Below, one piece after another: positions 10,741 through 20,048 of a stretch of DNA of 64,000 nt (within the stretch, counting starts at the first letter, position 1; the number at the start of each line of letters is the position of its first letter). The stretch is from Terriglobia bacterium. GTDB taxonomy: Bacteria; Acidobacteriota; Terriglobia; Acidiferrales; UBA7541. Location: assembly GCA_020073375.1 (NCBI GenBank), contig JAIQFG010000001.1:62001-126000 (forward strand), read 5' to 3'. The notes beneath the pieces were generated by a model. The model saw only the letters and a list, made by a program, of their open reading frames with translations. It searched no databases and was not told the DNA's origin. The position numbers were made by a program, and so were the translations under genes.

Positions 10741-10760
10741 GGGGCGCGAAACGGCGCCCC
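10741..10760. terminator. Bidirectional terminator hairpin between convergent genes
   Basis: GGGGCGC and GCGCCCC form a perfect 7-bp stem around the loop GAAACG. It lies in the short gap between the glucan synthase stop and the convergent dehydrogenase stop. T-rich sequence follows on the plus strand (TGCGTTGTTT), and on the minus strand a run of six T follows after about ten bases, so it could serve both genes. Confidence 0.7.
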
Positions 10761-10768
10761 TGCGTTGT

Positions 10769-12124
10769 TTAGACGAGGACGATCTTGCAGCGCTTGCCCG
10801 GGACGCGTCGCGTGGCGTTGCGGGTATCCACCACCAGTTGCGACGCCTCGACGATCGCATCGTAATCGTAGCTGCTGTGATCGGTCGCTATCAGAACGCA
10901 GTCGTAACCGGCCAATGATTCCGCGTCGATGGGAACCGATTTCATACCCTCAAAATTGTAATTGCGCAGCTTGTGAATTTGCGGGAGGTACGGATCGTTG
11001 TAATCGACCAAGGCCCCGCGCGCGGTCAGGAGTTCCAGTATCTTGAGCGCGGGCGACTCCCGCAGATCATCCACGTCCTTCTTGTATGCCACGCCCAGAA
11101 CCAGGATGCGCGAGCCCTTGATCGACTTCTGCCGCGCGTTGAGCGCGTCCGCCACGGAATCAATCACGTGGTACGGCATCGATGTGTTCACCTCGCCGGC
11201 CAGTTCAATGAACCGTGTCGCGAAATCGAATTCCCGCGCTTTCCATGACAGATAATACGGGTCCACGGGAATGCAGTGCCCGCCCAGTCCGGGGCCGGGA
11301 TAAAATGGCATGAAGCCGAACGGCTTGGTCGAGGCTGCGTCGATCACTTCCCAGATATCGATGCCCATGCGCGCCGCCAGAAGCTTCAGTTCATTCATCA
11401 GCGCGATGTTCACGCAGCGAAAAATATTTTCGAGCAACTTGGTCATTTCCGCCGCCTGCGTCGAGCTGACCGGAATGACCCGCGCCACGATCTGTTCATA
11501 CAAGGACAATGCAGCGCGGCTCGAGGGTGGATTTACTCCCCCGACCACTTTCGGAATCTGCGCCAGGCCGTACAGCGTGTTCCCCGGATCTTCCCGCTCG
11601 GGCGAAAACGCCAGGAAGAAGTCCGTGGCGATTTGTTCGTTTTCCGGGCCATGCGCCGGCGGGCACTTCTTCCCTGTCGCTTCGAGGATCGGGAGGACCA
11701 ATTCCTCGGTTGTGCCCGGGTAGGTCGTTGATTCGAGCACCACCAACTGACCGGACTGCAGGTAGGGACGGATGGAATGCGCGGTGTTTTCGACGTAGCT
11801 CAGGTCCGGTTCGCGGCGCTGGTCCAGCGGCGTGGGCACGCAAATGAGGATGGCGTCCATTTCGGCCAATTTTGCAAAATCCGATGTCGCGCTGAAATGC
11901 TTTGACTGCACAAATTTCTGAATCGCTTCCCTAGGGATGTGCTGTATGTAGGTCTGTCCGCTGTTCAGCTTTTGAACTTTGCAAGGGTCGGTGTCAAAAC
12001 CGATGACGCGGTGCCCGGCTTCCGCAAATCGCAATCCCAGCGGCAACCCCACGTACCCGCACCCTACGACACCGACTTGAAGTTGCGAACTTTTGAAGTA
12101 TTCAGGCCCGCGAACGGTTGCCAT
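10769..12124 (-). CDS. wbpA: UDP-N-acetylglucosamine 6-dehydrogenase (UDP-GlcNAc to UDP-GlcNAcA)
   Basis: 451 residues of the UDP-sugar 6-dehydrogenase family, which oxidises C6 of a UDP-sugar to a uronic acid with two NAD+. The NAD-binding motif [14 protein letters not shown] is at residues 17-30. PTPL and ESTTYPGTTE are present, FSPERE marks the substrate lid, and GPGLGGHCIPVDPYYL holds the catalytic Cys near residue 284. The 'PFYPGPGLGGHCIPVDP' form is that of UDP-GlcNAc/ManNAc dehydrogenases (WbpA, TviB, WecC) rather than UDP-glucose dehydrogenase. The WbpB-WbpD fusion and WbpE-like aminotransferase at 33-36 kb need its product, which supports the WbpA reading. It lies on the opposite strand about 21 kb from them. 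UDP-ManNAc as substrate cannot be excluded. Confidence 0.85.
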   Translation of the reverse strand: MATVRGPEYFKSSQLQVGVVGCGYVGLPLGLRFAEAGHRVIGFDTDPCKVQKLNSGQTYIQHIPREAIQKFVQSKHFSATSDFAKLAEMDAILICVPTPLDQRREPDLSYVENTAHSIRPYLQSGQLVVLESTTYPGTTEELVLPILEATGKKCPPAHGPENEQIATDFFLAFSPEREDPGNTLYGLAQIPKVVGGVNPPSSRAALSLYEQIVARVIPVSSTQAAEMTKLLENIFRCVNIALMNELKLLAARMGIDIWEVIDAASTKPFGFMPFYPGPGLGGHCIPVDPYYLSWKAREFDFATRFIELAGEVNTSMPYHVIDSVADALNARQKSIKGSRILVLGVAYKKDVDDLRESPALKILELLTARGALVDYNDPYLPQIHKLRNYNFEGMKSVPIDAESLAGYDCVLIATDHSSYDYDAIVEASQLVVDTRNATRRVPGKRCKIVLV

Positions 12125-12239
12125 TGGAGATGCTCCTGTCTGATATGAGATTTACTTCTTCCATTTCAAGAGCCTTGCGACTGGATAATTCGCGATCCTA
12201 GAAAGCAGTGGTCCTCGTAGGCATTCGCGTCCTTGGCGG

Positions 12240-12270
12240 AAAAAACGGGCGCATCCTGAAATCGCGCCCG
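12240..12270 (-). terminator. Rho-independent terminator of the BON gene
   Basis: Read on the minus strand, CGGGCGC (12270-12264), an 11-base loop and GCGCCCG (12252-12246) form a 7-bp GC stem followed directly by six T (12245-12240). It lies about 70 bases past the BON gene stop. A second smaller stem (GGGCCT/AGGCCC, 12312-12327) lies between them without a T tract. Confidence 0.8.
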
Positions 12271-12341
12271 ATATTCAAATTCCACGTTTGTGTGTTTTGC
12301 GATTGTCGGCCGGGCCTTTGCAGGCCCCGCCCCGGAAGCGA

Positions 12342-12902
12342 TTATTTGGAGGCCTCAACCTTCAGGTGATTTTCCACCGAAAAAACATTGGAAACGCCGT
12401 TCGCGGCGATTGCGGCGACATTTCTGTCTTGTTCACTCTCCACGGCGCCTTCGAGGGTCACACGCCCATTTTTCACAATAATATGGATCGATTGCAGGTT
12501 CCCCACGCCGTAACGAAACAGGTTCGGTTGCGAGTAAATTGCCCTGTATTCAGCGCGGCGAAGCTGATCGTCCATCGGAGAGGTGGGCAGGACTTCAATC
12601 TGATTATTTACCTTCTCGACCCCCTCGATGTGTTTGACTGAGTTTTCGGCGTCGGACTTAATCGTGGGCTGCACGACCTGTCCTGTGAGGGTCACTTCAT
12701 TGCCGTTCACTGTGTACTGCAAGATATCGAACACGGAGTACCAGGGTATCTGGACCAGTTCGTGGCGGACTTCCTTTGTCAGATACGCCTCGGTGGTTCG
12801 AGCTTCCTTCTGAGAGCGAGTATCCTGGCCGGAGGCCGTATTGACCGGGCCGAGGAGGGCGGGGATCGCAAGAGCAAGGGCAAGGAGTTTAATGGTCTTC
12901 AT
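12342..12902 (-). CDS. Secreted protein with two BON domains
   Basis: 186 residues. The start MKTIKLL is chosen because GGGAG lies eight bases upstream; an in-frame ATG 15 bases earlier overlaps that ribosome site. A signal peptide covers about residues 1-24 (LLALALAIPALLGPVNTASGQ). Two BON domains follow. The first, at about 45-110, includes GNEVTLTGQV and HIEGVEKVNNQIEVLP. The second, at about 115-182, includes NGRVTLEGAVESEQDRNVAA and GVSNVFSVENHLKVE. This is the OsmY arrangement: periplasmic proteins that bind phospholipid surfaces and appear under osmotic stress. A strong terminator follows, so it is probably a single-gene unit, divergent from the response regulator at 13294. Confidence 0.85.
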   Translation of the reverse strand: MKTIKLLALALAIPALLGPVNTASGQDTRSQKEARTTEAYLTKEVRHELVQIPWYSVFDILQYTVNGNEVTLTGQVVQPTIKSDAENSVKHIEGVEKVNNQIEVLPTSPMDDQLRRAEYRAIYSQPNLFRYGVGNLQSIHIIVKNGRVTLEGAVESEQDRNVAAIAANGVSNVFSVENHLKVEASK

Positions 12903-13293
12903 GTTGTTTTCTCCCATTCATCGCAGTACGTGCAATACGGAGCCTCGCACATAGAGTATTTTCTGCGGCGAAGTAACCCCATCCGCAAATGCGTGTATTC
13001 AAATCAAGGAAAAGCCGTACACATTTTCCCCTAATGTTTTTCCCACCCCTGGGCATGGACATGAACCTGAAGTGCTTTTTCACCGTCGAAAGGGATCGGC
13101 TCACACCCGGAAGCGCAGGTTTGGGCGGCTTGACTCCGGCGGGGTTGCCGTGCCAATCTCAGGCGAGGCGCACACCACTCGACGCCTTCAGGATGCCACC
13201 CATCCCCAGGAGGGAAATGTGGGTGGTCGCACGGTCGGAAGTATTCGGAGATGATCGGGGGAGAAAATAGCACCTGGTTAAATGGAGGCCAAT
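12903..13293. other. Divergent promoter region, no gene seen
   Basis: About 390 bases separate the minus-strand BON gene from the plus-strand response regulator. Both promoters must lie here, but I could not assign boxes with confidence. No open frame in it has a ribosome site together with recognisable protein sequence. Confidence 0.45.
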
Positions 13294-13950
13294 GTGAGAC
13301 CCCTTCGAATTCTGATAGCTGACGATCACGATTTAATGCGGCGCGGAGTAAAGACTCTGCTGCAGTCGCATGAGGGTTGGGAAATCTGCGGGGAAGCCAA
13401 GACGGGGCGAGAAGCGGTGGAAGCGGCCGAAAAATTGCGGCCCGACATCGTAGTCCTCGATATCGGCATGCCCGACTTGAACGGCATGGAGGCGGCGAGA
13501 AGAATCCGGAAGGCGTCGCCCGCGACGGAGATCCTGATTTTGTCCATTCATTACTCCGATCAATTGGTTCGCGAAATTGTGGATGCCGGCGTCCGAGGAT
13601 ATATCGTGAAATCGGATTCCGACCGCGACTTGGTGATCGCCCTGGAGACCTTGGCGAAGCACAAACCTTTTTTCACGCCTCACGCGACCGAAATGATTTT
13701 GGGAAGCTTCAACGCGACCAGCGTTTTGAAGGAAATTCCAGAGCTGGTCAGCGAGCGGCTCACTTCCCGCGAACGGGAAATCGTTCAACTTCTGGCTGAG
13801 GGCAAGAGCAGCAAGGAAGTGGCTTCTTCCCTCGGAATCAGCATAAAGACGGCGGAAACACATCGGGCCAATGTCATGCGGAAACTTGAATTGCATAACG
13901 TAAGCGAACTGGTCCGCTACGCGGTGCGCAACCAGATTATCGAAGCGTGA
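13294..13950 (+). CDS. NarL/FixJ-type response regulator (receiver + LuxR HTH)
   Basis: 218 residues. GTG at 13294 is preferred because GGAGG lies five bases before it; an in-frame ATG at 13282 has no such site. The receiver domain is intact: acidic pair at residues 10-11 (ADDHDLMRRG), phosphoacceptor Asp near 56 (VVLDIGMP), and Lys near 106 (GYIVKSD). The LuxR HTH runs from about 155 to 205 (LTSREREIVQLL, SSKEVASSLGIS, KTAETHRANVMRKL). It should be a phosphorylation-controlled DNA-binding regulator, but no histidine kinase is in the window. A very similar paralogue with the same C-terminal SELVRYAVRNQIIEA is at 47503-48159, on the far side of the EPS locus. Confidence 0.93.
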   Translation: MRPLRILIADDHDLMRRGVKTLLQSHEGWEICGEAKTGREAVEAAEKLRPDIVVLDIGMPDLNGMEAARRIRKASPATEILILSIHYSDQLVREIVDAGVRGYIVKSDSDRDLVIALETLAKHKPFFTPHATEMILGSFNATSVLKEIPELVSERLTSREREIVQLLAEGKSSKEVASSLGISIKTAETHRANVMRKLELHNVSELVRYAVRNQIIEA

Positions 13951-14146
13951 AGGCGCCCCTCTAAGGCAAATCCGCCTTCCGCTTAAGGGATTGACCGTAT
14001 TTTCTTAATCTTCGCTTTTTGGCACCATCGATTCGCGGAAGGATTTCCCAGCCCTGCCCGCTGAAGACAGGCAACGAAGAAAGCAATCGCCTGATTTCGG
14101 ATCCCGCAAAATTGTTGCTTTCAGAGACGTGCAGGGGGGCTGGTTG

Positions 14147-14665
14147 ATGATTCCCATTATCGGTTTGCGAGAAAGAGTCGAGAGCATCCTCAAGAAATCA
14201 CCCCTGACGGGGGCCGATGAGGATGCCCGGCGGCCAAAAATTCTAGTGGCCGCAATGGATCCTGAGATTCGGACGGGCTTTGCCGAACTCCTGCAGGAAT
14301 TTTCTTTCGACGTGATCTGGCTGAAAAGCGTGGAAGCCGCAAAGAACCTGCTCTCGAAGGAAAAAATAGCCGCGTGCTTTTGCGGATTTTGGCTTCAGGA
14401 CGGCACGTACCGCCAGTTGGTCAGGCACATCCGGCACATTCGCCTGGACACGCGCGTCATCATTCTGTCAGGTCCCGCGTGCCCCGAAGAATCCTATGAC
14501 CTGCTCACGGCGATGAATCTGGGTGCCGTTGACTTTCTTTCCTATCCGTACCGGAGAGCCGATATGAAGCGGTTATTCAGATTTGCGATGCGAGCCGGGG
14601 AAGGCTCGCGAGTGGAGCCATCGAGTGTGATCGACTCCGACTCGCTCGCGGCCGAGTCGGCTTAA
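14147..14665 (+). CDS. Degenerate receiver-domain protein without output domain
   Basis: 172 residues starting at ATG 14147, six bases after AGGGGGGC; GTG 14129 is a weaker alternative. Residues about 30-150 follow the response-regulator fold: RPKILVAAMDPEIRTGFAELL, then DTRVIILSGPACPEESYDLL and MNLGAVDFLSYPYRRADM. The active-site residues are missing. Only one Asp remains in the first acidic position, the phosphoacceptor position reads CFCGFWLQDG with Gly instead of Asp, and the usual Lys of 'T/S-K-P' is Tyr (LSYPY). No DNA-binding or enzymatic domain follows. It is probably a pseudo-receiver acting through protein contacts. It lies 196 bases after an intact response regulator and might be co-transcribed with it. 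Confidence 0.7.
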   Translation: MIPIIGLRERVESILKKSPLTGADEDARRPKILVAAMDPEIRTGFAELLQEFSFDVIWLKSVEAAKNLLSKEKIAACFCGFWLQDGTYRQLVRHIRHIRLDTRVIILSGPACPEESYDLLTAMNLGAVDFLSYPYRRADMKRLFRFAMRAGEGSRVEPSSVIDSDSLAAESA

Positions 14666-14740
14666 GAAACGAGCAGCTTCAGGTTATCTCTCCTGTACGA
14701 AGCATCCGCACGCCGCCTTGCGTTTGATTTCAATCTGCCG

Positions 14741-14962
14741 CTATTCGTTCTTGCTCCCTGCAAAGAGCAGGACCACGCCGCTAACCAGCGCGATTCCTCC
14801 GAGCACCGGAGGCAGGGGGACAGTCTTGTGTTCTTCCTTCGTTGCCTGCAGTGGGCCGATGTCCAGAACCTTTTTGCGGGTAGTGTAAGTAAACCCCTGA
14901 TAGACCAATGCGAATATTCCCAGGACGATTAACAAAATTCCCAATACAGTTGCCGGTTTCAT
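14741..14962 (-). CDS. Small two-helix membrane protein (DUF3185-like)
   Basis: 73 residues. MKPATVLGILLIVLGIFALVYQG is a first transmembrane segment, and PPVLGGIALVSGVVLLFAG near the C-terminus is a second, with a polar loop containing TRKKVLDIGPLQATKEE. Such proteins are common in environmental bacteria and have no assigned function. The start is placed at 14962 because GGGGAG lies just before it; an ATG six codons earlier would overlap that site. It is convergent with the pseudo-receiver gene. Confidence 0.7.
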   Translation of the reverse strand: MKPATVLGILLIVLGIFALVYQGFTYTTRKKVLDIGPLQATKEEHKTVPLPPVLGGIALVSGVVLLFAGSKNE

Positions 14963-15474
14963 GTGCTCCCCACCTTTCACGCCACTCGCGTTTTAAGCTG
15001 CCGGTTCGCGCATTTCCGTGCCGCCCCGGTTGTAGCCCTGGATAAACAATGTCGCAATACGAGTATTCGGGTAGGCTTGGAGAGAGTTGCCTGTACTTTC
15101 TGAATCTCATCCGTTGAAGAATTGTAATGATCAAAAATTGACGCACAAGCAATTCGTCACGTTGAAATCCGCTCAACAGCGGGGAAGGCAGCCCGGAAAT
15201 TCCTCAGCGCCCCCGGATACTTGCAATTCCCAGCGGAGTTACAGCGATGCACCGATAGTTTGGGCCTATGCGCGCAGCTTAGTATCGCCGTGTGTTTGCG
15301 CTATTTCCGGGATTTCCGGCGAGGCGAATTCATAGCGCTGAACCCGGCGTCAACGAATCGATGAAGGTCGCCTGAACACGTGCTTGCTCGAATCACCTGG
15401 AAGTTGAGCAGGCGCCAATTGGAAAAATGTTTTAGGCGCAGTCACTCAAATCAGGGGAAAAGAAAGAGGAAACA
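14963..15474. other. Intergenic region, nothing recognised
   Basis: About 510 bases between a minus-strand small gene and the plus-strand outer-membrane gene. It must hold both promoters. No open frame with a ribosome site, no strong hairpin and no repeat were seen. Confidence 0.45.
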
Positions 15475-16053
15475 ATGAGACGTCTTTCACTTTTTATTTT
15501 ATATTTCGCAATCATCTCTTTTGTGCAAACTGCACGCGCCCAAGATCACGGCGAGGTCGGAGCGTTTGTGGACTACTTCCGGCTGCATGAGACAGGCACG
15601 AATTTCGTCGGCCTCGGCGGCCGCGCGGCGATCAATGTGTCGCCGTACGTTCAGCTGGAAGCGGAAATGGCTTACGACTTCAACCGCGCGTTCACCGAAG
15701 GGTTTGCCGACACGACCGGCACGATCACCCTGCAGAACTCGAACATACGCGTTCTGCACGGACTATTTGGTCCCAAGATTCAGACCAAAGGGCCGGTTCG
15801 CATATTTCTCACGGTGAAGGGCGGATTCACGAATTTTCGGTTTGACCCGCGGGCGGCTTCTTTTTCCACATTTACAAGCAGCGTGGATAACCTGCGAACC
15901 AACAACGTGAGCGGAGCGCTTTACCCGGGAGGCGGCGCGGAAGCGTTTCTTGGGCCCTTCGGCCTGCGCGCGGATGTGGGCGACGAAATTATCTTTTCCA
16001 ACGGCGCGCACCATAACTGGAAGGTCACCTTCGGCCCTCAGATTCGTTTCTAA
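15475..16053 (+). CDS. Outer-membrane beta-barrel protein
   Basis: 192 residues with a signal peptide (about 1-22, LSLFILYFAIISFVQTARAQ). The mature part alternates polar and hydrophobic residues in strand-like runs (VGAFVDYFRL, YVQLEAEMAYDF, VRIFLTVKGGFTNFRF, GLRADVGDEIIF) and ends in FGPQIRF, the aromatic C-terminal residue typical of barrels inserted by BamA. This matches the OmpA-like/PF13505 small-barrel group. AGAGGA lies just before the ATG. Function is unknown beyond outer-membrane location. Confidence 0.8.
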   Translation: MRRLSLFILYFAIISFVQTARAQDHGEVGAFVDYFRLHETGTNFVGLGGRAAINVSPYVQLEAEMAYDFNRAFTEGFADTTGTITLQNSNIRVLHGLFGPKIQTKGPVRIFLTVKGGFTNFRFDPRAASFSTFTSSVDNLRTNNVSGALYPGGGAEAFLGPFGLRADVGDEIIFSNGAHHNWKVTFGPQIRF

Positions 16054-16574
16054 TGCTTGCCGAATTTCCGGACCCCGGCAGGCGCATTCCAACTTGCGGG
16101 CCCGGCGTGGTTCAACCCCGATTTCCTTAGCCCGTCGAGCCGCAGCCGGTCAAGGCCTGACGGGCTCTCCCTCCCCCGCTTACCTGGCTCCCGCAAGACT
16201 CGCGCGTTTTTCCGTTTAAGTCCGCCAAGGCATTCTCCTCAAACGGAATATTGCGCACGAGCACGAAAAACTTGCCGATGCGAAGTAAGAAATAGTGCCA
16301 TCACTCGCAAATCCCAATCGTCTAAGTATTGCTCCTGCAACTTCTTGGCTGATGTTTTAAGGTGGCCTTTAACTTGCACAGGCAGATGTGGTTGCTGGCT
16401 ATGCCTCGATCGGAGAAATGAAGGCTCATCAAAGTTCCACCGGCATCTTGGTTGCCGGGCGCTAGCGATTAAAAAGGGCCCCCACCCCCCGGATTAATTC
16501 CCCGCGCGAAACCTTGGCGAGGCGACAGCAAGATACGAGAGCAGGGGCAAAACCCAGGGGGGCCTGAAATTCAA
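16054..16574. other. Intergenic region, nothing recognised
   Basis: About 520 bases between the beta-barrel gene and the ABC transporter, both plus strand. A proline/serine/arginine-rich open frame covers much of it but has no ribosome site or family resemblance. No clear terminator was found. Confidence 0.4.
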
Positions 16575-18410
16575 ATGAACATTGAAATGAATGACGCACG
16601 GCCGGCGGAAGCGGTAAGTTGGCGGAAGCGCGTTAGCTCGCTGAAACATTTGCCCCCCGTTCTAAAGATGGTCTGGAAGGCAGCCCCTGGAGTTCTGATG
16701 TGCAGCCTGGTGTCCCGGCTGCTTGCCGCCGTTTTACCGATCACACTTCTGGCAATCACGCGGAAGATCATCGACTCGATCTACCTGGTGACCACCCATC
16801 AACGGAGTTTGTCGCGGGGGTTCTGGTTCCTTGTGGCGCTCGAGTTCCTTCTAGCAGGCGTGGGAATTATTCTGGCCCGCCTGGTCGATTTCTCGGAGAA
16901 AGTCCTCGCCGAACGGTATACGAATTACGTGAACATCCGCATCATGCGGCACGCCGCAACCCTTGACCTTACCTCGTACGAAGATCCGCAGTTCTACGAC
17001 AAACTGGAGCGCGCCCGGGTGCAGGGAGCCGACCGAAGCGGATTGATCCAGGAAAGTGGGCAACTCCTCCAGGAATTTATATCCACAGTGACTCTTGCGG
17101 CCGGGGTTTACCTGATTTCGCCGTGGATCCTGTGCGCGCTGGTCACATTCGTGGTGCCTGCGTTCCTGGGTGAGACCCATTTTGCGTTCCTGGGATATTC
17201 GCTCAACGTGCAACAGACTCCGGCAAGGCGCGAGCTGGATTATTTGCGGTTGCTCGGAGCGAGCAAGGAGAGCGCGAAGGAGCAGAAGCTATTTGGGCTG
17301 GGGTCGTTCCTGGTGGGAAAGTACAAGGCCGTGTCGGACGAGTTGTATCGGCAAAATGTAATATTGTCGCGGCGCAGACTGCTGGTCGGATCGCTTTTGT
17401 CCCTTTTGGGAACAGTCGGATATTACGGAACCTATGCCTACGGAATTCATCTGACCTTGATTGGCGCGCTTACACTGGGAACGCTGACGTTCCTGGCCGG
17501 CGCCATCCTGGGGGCAAGCAACAGCATTCAGGCGTTATTTTCCACCTTCTCGCATATCGCGGATCACGCCCTGTTCGTTTCCGACTTGATCGAATTTTTT
17601 GGCGTCCAACCCAAGGTTTCCTCCAAGCCAATTTGCCTGGCGGGTCCCAGGCCGATTCGCCAGGGATTTGAATTCAAAAATGTTTCCTTCGCGTATCCCG
17701 GAAGGTCCAGACAGGTGCTGGAGAATGTGAATTTTCACCTGGAGCCGGGTGAACGGATTGCCCTGGTGGGAGCAAATGGGCAGGGCAAAACAACGATCGT
17801 CAAGCTACTGACCAGGTTGTATGACGCGACCGGCGGCCAGATTCTGCTGGACGGGAATGACCTGCGCGACTATGACCTGGAAAGTCTCTGGAAAGAAATC
17901 GCGGTCATCTTCCAGGACTTCATGCGATATGACATGACTGCGTCGGAAAACATCGCAGCCGGGCGAATCGAAGAGAAAGAAAACTCATTCCGCGTCCGCG
18001 CCGCGGCGATGAAGAGCAATGCCGAAGAGGTGGTCCGCAAGCTTCCGAAACGATACGAGCAAATGCTGGGTTGCCGATTCTCCGGCGGAGTGGATCTTTC
18101 CGGCGGCGAGTGGCAGAAATTGGCCCTGGCGCGCGCGTACCTGAGGGACGCCCAATTGTTGATCCTTGACGAGCCGACTGCCGCACTGGATGCCAAGTCC
18201 GAGCACGAAGTGTTTGAGCGGTTTGCCGAGCTGACCGAGGGGAAAATGTCCGTATTGATTTCGCACCGTTTTTCCACGGTGCGAATGGCCGATCGAATTC
18301 TGGTTCTGAAAAACGGCACGATTGCCGAGCAGGGCCCGCACTGCCAGCTGGTCAACAGCGGCGGCTGCTACGCCGAAATGTTTGAGCTGCAGGCGGCGCA
18401 CTACCGGTAG
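16575..18410 (+). CDS. ABC exporter, fused permease and ATPase
   Basis: 611 residues: an N-terminal transmembrane domain (about 1-340, several segments such as [21 protein letters not shown] and [16 protein letters not shown]) followed by an ATPase domain. Walker A is GANGQGKTT near residue 395-403, the signature is [16 protein letters not shown], Walker B is [12 protein letters not shown], and the switch His is in LISHRF. This is the half-transporter layout of exporters for lipids, peptides or glycoconjugates, acting as a dimer. The substrate cannot be told from the sequence. The glycoside hydrolase that starts 20 bases after its stop suggests a shared transcript and a sugar- or envelope-related cargo. 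ATG at 16587 is an alternative start. Confidence 0.85.
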   Translation: MNIEMNDARPAEAVSWRKRVSSLKHLPPVLKMVWKAAPGVLMCSLVSRLLAAVLPITLLAITRKIIDSIYLVTTHQRSLSRGFWFLVALEFLLAGVGIILARLVDFSEKVLAERYTNYVNIRIMRHAATLDLTSYEDPQFYDKLERARVQGADRSGLIQESGQLLQEFISTVTLAAGVYLISPWILCALVTFVVPAFLGETHFAFLGYSLNVQQTPARRELDYLRLLGASKESAKEQKLFGLGSFLVGKYKAVSDELYRQNVILSRRRLLVGSLLSLLGTVGYYGTYAYGIHLTLIGALTLGTLTFLAGAILGASNSIQALFSTFSHIADHALFVSDLIEFFGVQPKVSSKPICLAGPRPIRQGFEFKNVSFAYPGRSRQVLENVNFHLEPGERIALVGANGQGKTTIVKLLTRLYDATGGQILLDGNDLRDYDLESLWKEIAVIFQDFMRYDMTASENIAAGRIEEKENSFRVRAAAMKSNAEEVVRKLPKRYEQMLGCRFSGGVDLSGGEWQKLALARAYLRDAQLLILDEPTAALDAKSEHEVFERFAELTEGKMSVLISHRFSTVRMADRILVLKNGTIAEQGPHCQLVNSGGCYAEMFELQAAHYR

Positions 18411-18430
18411 GTTCCTGCAACCGGGCGGAT

Positions 18431-20014
18431 ATGTCCTTCCATCTGCTTGAAGCCACAACCCGAAAACGTATCTTGCGCGGCCGGAGGGGCAGGCGCCTGA
18501 GCGATCCCCGCAAGCATGCTCTTTTTCTTGCGCTGTTATCCGTCGGTTTGCTTCTCCTGCTCCCATTTTCCTGCTGGGCCCAAATGGAAAAGGAGGATGT
18601 TCAAATTGATATTCGCGCTCCCGCGCATCCATTTCCTCACTATTGGGAGGTCATGTTTGGTTCCGGGCGCGCCAATCTTTCGTTGCGAGAAAGCTATCGC
18701 CGAGATTTGCGCGAAGTTGAGCATGCTACGGGATTTCAATACGTCCGGTTTCACGGCATCTTCGGCGATGAAAATGGCGTCTATGACGAGGATTCCGGCG
18801 GAAAACCCATTTACAATTTTTCCTACGTGGATCAGATTTACGACGGCCTGCTGGAAAATCATGTTCGCCCTTTCGTGGAACTTAGCTTCATGCCCCGCAA
18901 ACTTGCCGCGCAGGAGGTCTTTCACTCTTTCTGGTACCGGCCGGTCATTTCACCGCCAAAGGACTGGAGCAAATGGGACGACCTGGTCGCGCAATTCCTC
19001 CGGCACCTCATCGACCGCTACGGGATCGAGGAGGTCTCGCAGTGGTACTTTGAAGTATGGAATGAACCAAACATCGATTTCTGGGCAGGCGAACCAAAGG
19101 AGCAAACGTACTACCGGCTTTACGATGAGACCGCGAAGACCTTAAAACATGTCGACCGGCGCCTGCGTGTCGGCGGTCCGGCCACGGCGCAGGCAGCCTG
19201 GGTCGACCGCTTCATCCGGCACGCCGTCGACCATGATGTGCCCCTGGACTTCGTATCCACGCATGTCTATGCGAATGATACAAGCCAGGATGTGTTTGGC
19301 ACGCAGGAAGCGATTCCTCGCACGCAAATGGTCTGCCGCGCGGCACGGAAAGTTCACGAACAGGTCGAAGCCTCTTCCCGGCGCGATTTGCCCATCTTCT
19401 TCACCGAATACAATGCGAGTTACAAAAACGAGACCGAGATCACCGATTCGGTTTTCATGGGCCCGTGGCTTGCCGACACGATCCGCCAATGCGATGGACT
19501 TGTTGCGATGCTGGCGTACTGGTCATTTTCCGACGTGTTTGAAGAGCAGGGTGTCGTTAAGCAGCCGTTTTACGGCGGCTACGGGCTGATGGCGGAGGAT
19601 GGCTTGCCAAAACCATCCTTCAACGCATTCCAATTGCTGCACCGCCTGGGCAACCGGAGGATCGCGAGCAATTCGCAATCCTCTCTTGCCACTTTGCGCG
19701 ACGATGGGTCAGTGGTCCTGGCAATATGGAATGAATGCTTGCCGCAGGAGACGGGAGAGACAAGACAATTTGAGATCACCGTCAAGGGGCTTGGAGGAAA
19801 TCATCGCGCATTGATTTCCCGGCTCGATTCAACCCACGGGTCCTTGCTTCCCGCCTATGAGTCCATGGGCAAACCCATCTATCCGACGCAGGCACAAATT
19901 GAGGAGCTTCGCCGCGCGGCGGAACTCCGATCGCCAGAAGTCTCGATCGTCCACGATGGCCGCTTCGCGGTGATCCTGCCGCCGCAGGGGTTGGCGTTAA
20001 TCGAATTCAAATAG
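18431..20014 (+). CDS. GH39-family glycoside hydrolase (beta-xylosidase-like), membrane-anchored or secreted
   Basis: 527 residues. After a basic N-terminus comes a hydrophobic segment (about 30-50, LFLALLSVGLLLLLPFSCWA) that acts as signal or anchor. The TIM barrel has the GH39 acid/base site in FEVWNEPN (Glu near 212) and the nucleophile in PIFFTEYNAS (Glu near 326). FQYVRFHGIFGDENGVYDED is the usual N-terminal GH39 strand. The C-terminal part (from about 410) is a beta-sandwich. Known members cleave beta-xylosides or alpha-L-iduronides, and GH39-like proteins also occur in EPS loci, so the substrate is open. It starts 20 bases after the ABC exporter gene and converges with the GH144 gene. 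Confidence 0.85.
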   Translation: MSFHLLEATTRKRILRGRRGRRLSDPRKHALFLALLSVGLLLLLPFSCWAQMEKEDVQIDIRAPAHPFPHYWEVMFGSGRANLSLRESYRRDLREVEHATGFQYVRFHGIFGDENGVYDEDSGGKPIYNFSYVDQIYDGLLENHVRPFVELSFMPRKLAAQEVFHSFWYRPVISPPKDWSKWDDLVAQFLRHLIDRYGIEEVSQWYFEVWNEPNIDFWAGEPKEQTYYRLYDETAKTLKHVDRRLRVGGPATAQAAWVDRFIRHAVDHDVPLDFVSTHVYANDTSQDVFGTQEAIPRTQMVCRAARKVHEQVEASSRRDLPIFFTEYNASYKNETEITDSVFMGPWLADTIRQCDGLVAMLAYWSFSDVFEEQGVVKQPFYGGYGLMAEDGLPKPSFNAFQLLHRLGNRRIASNSQSSLATLRDDGSVVLAIWNECLPQETGETRQFEITVKGLGGNHRALISRLDSTHGSLLPAYESMGKPIYPTQAQIEELRRAAELRSPEVSIVHDGRFAVILPPQGLALIEFK

Positions 20015-20048
20015 GCGGTTGTTCGGAGCAGGATCTCGAGCGTCCCGC

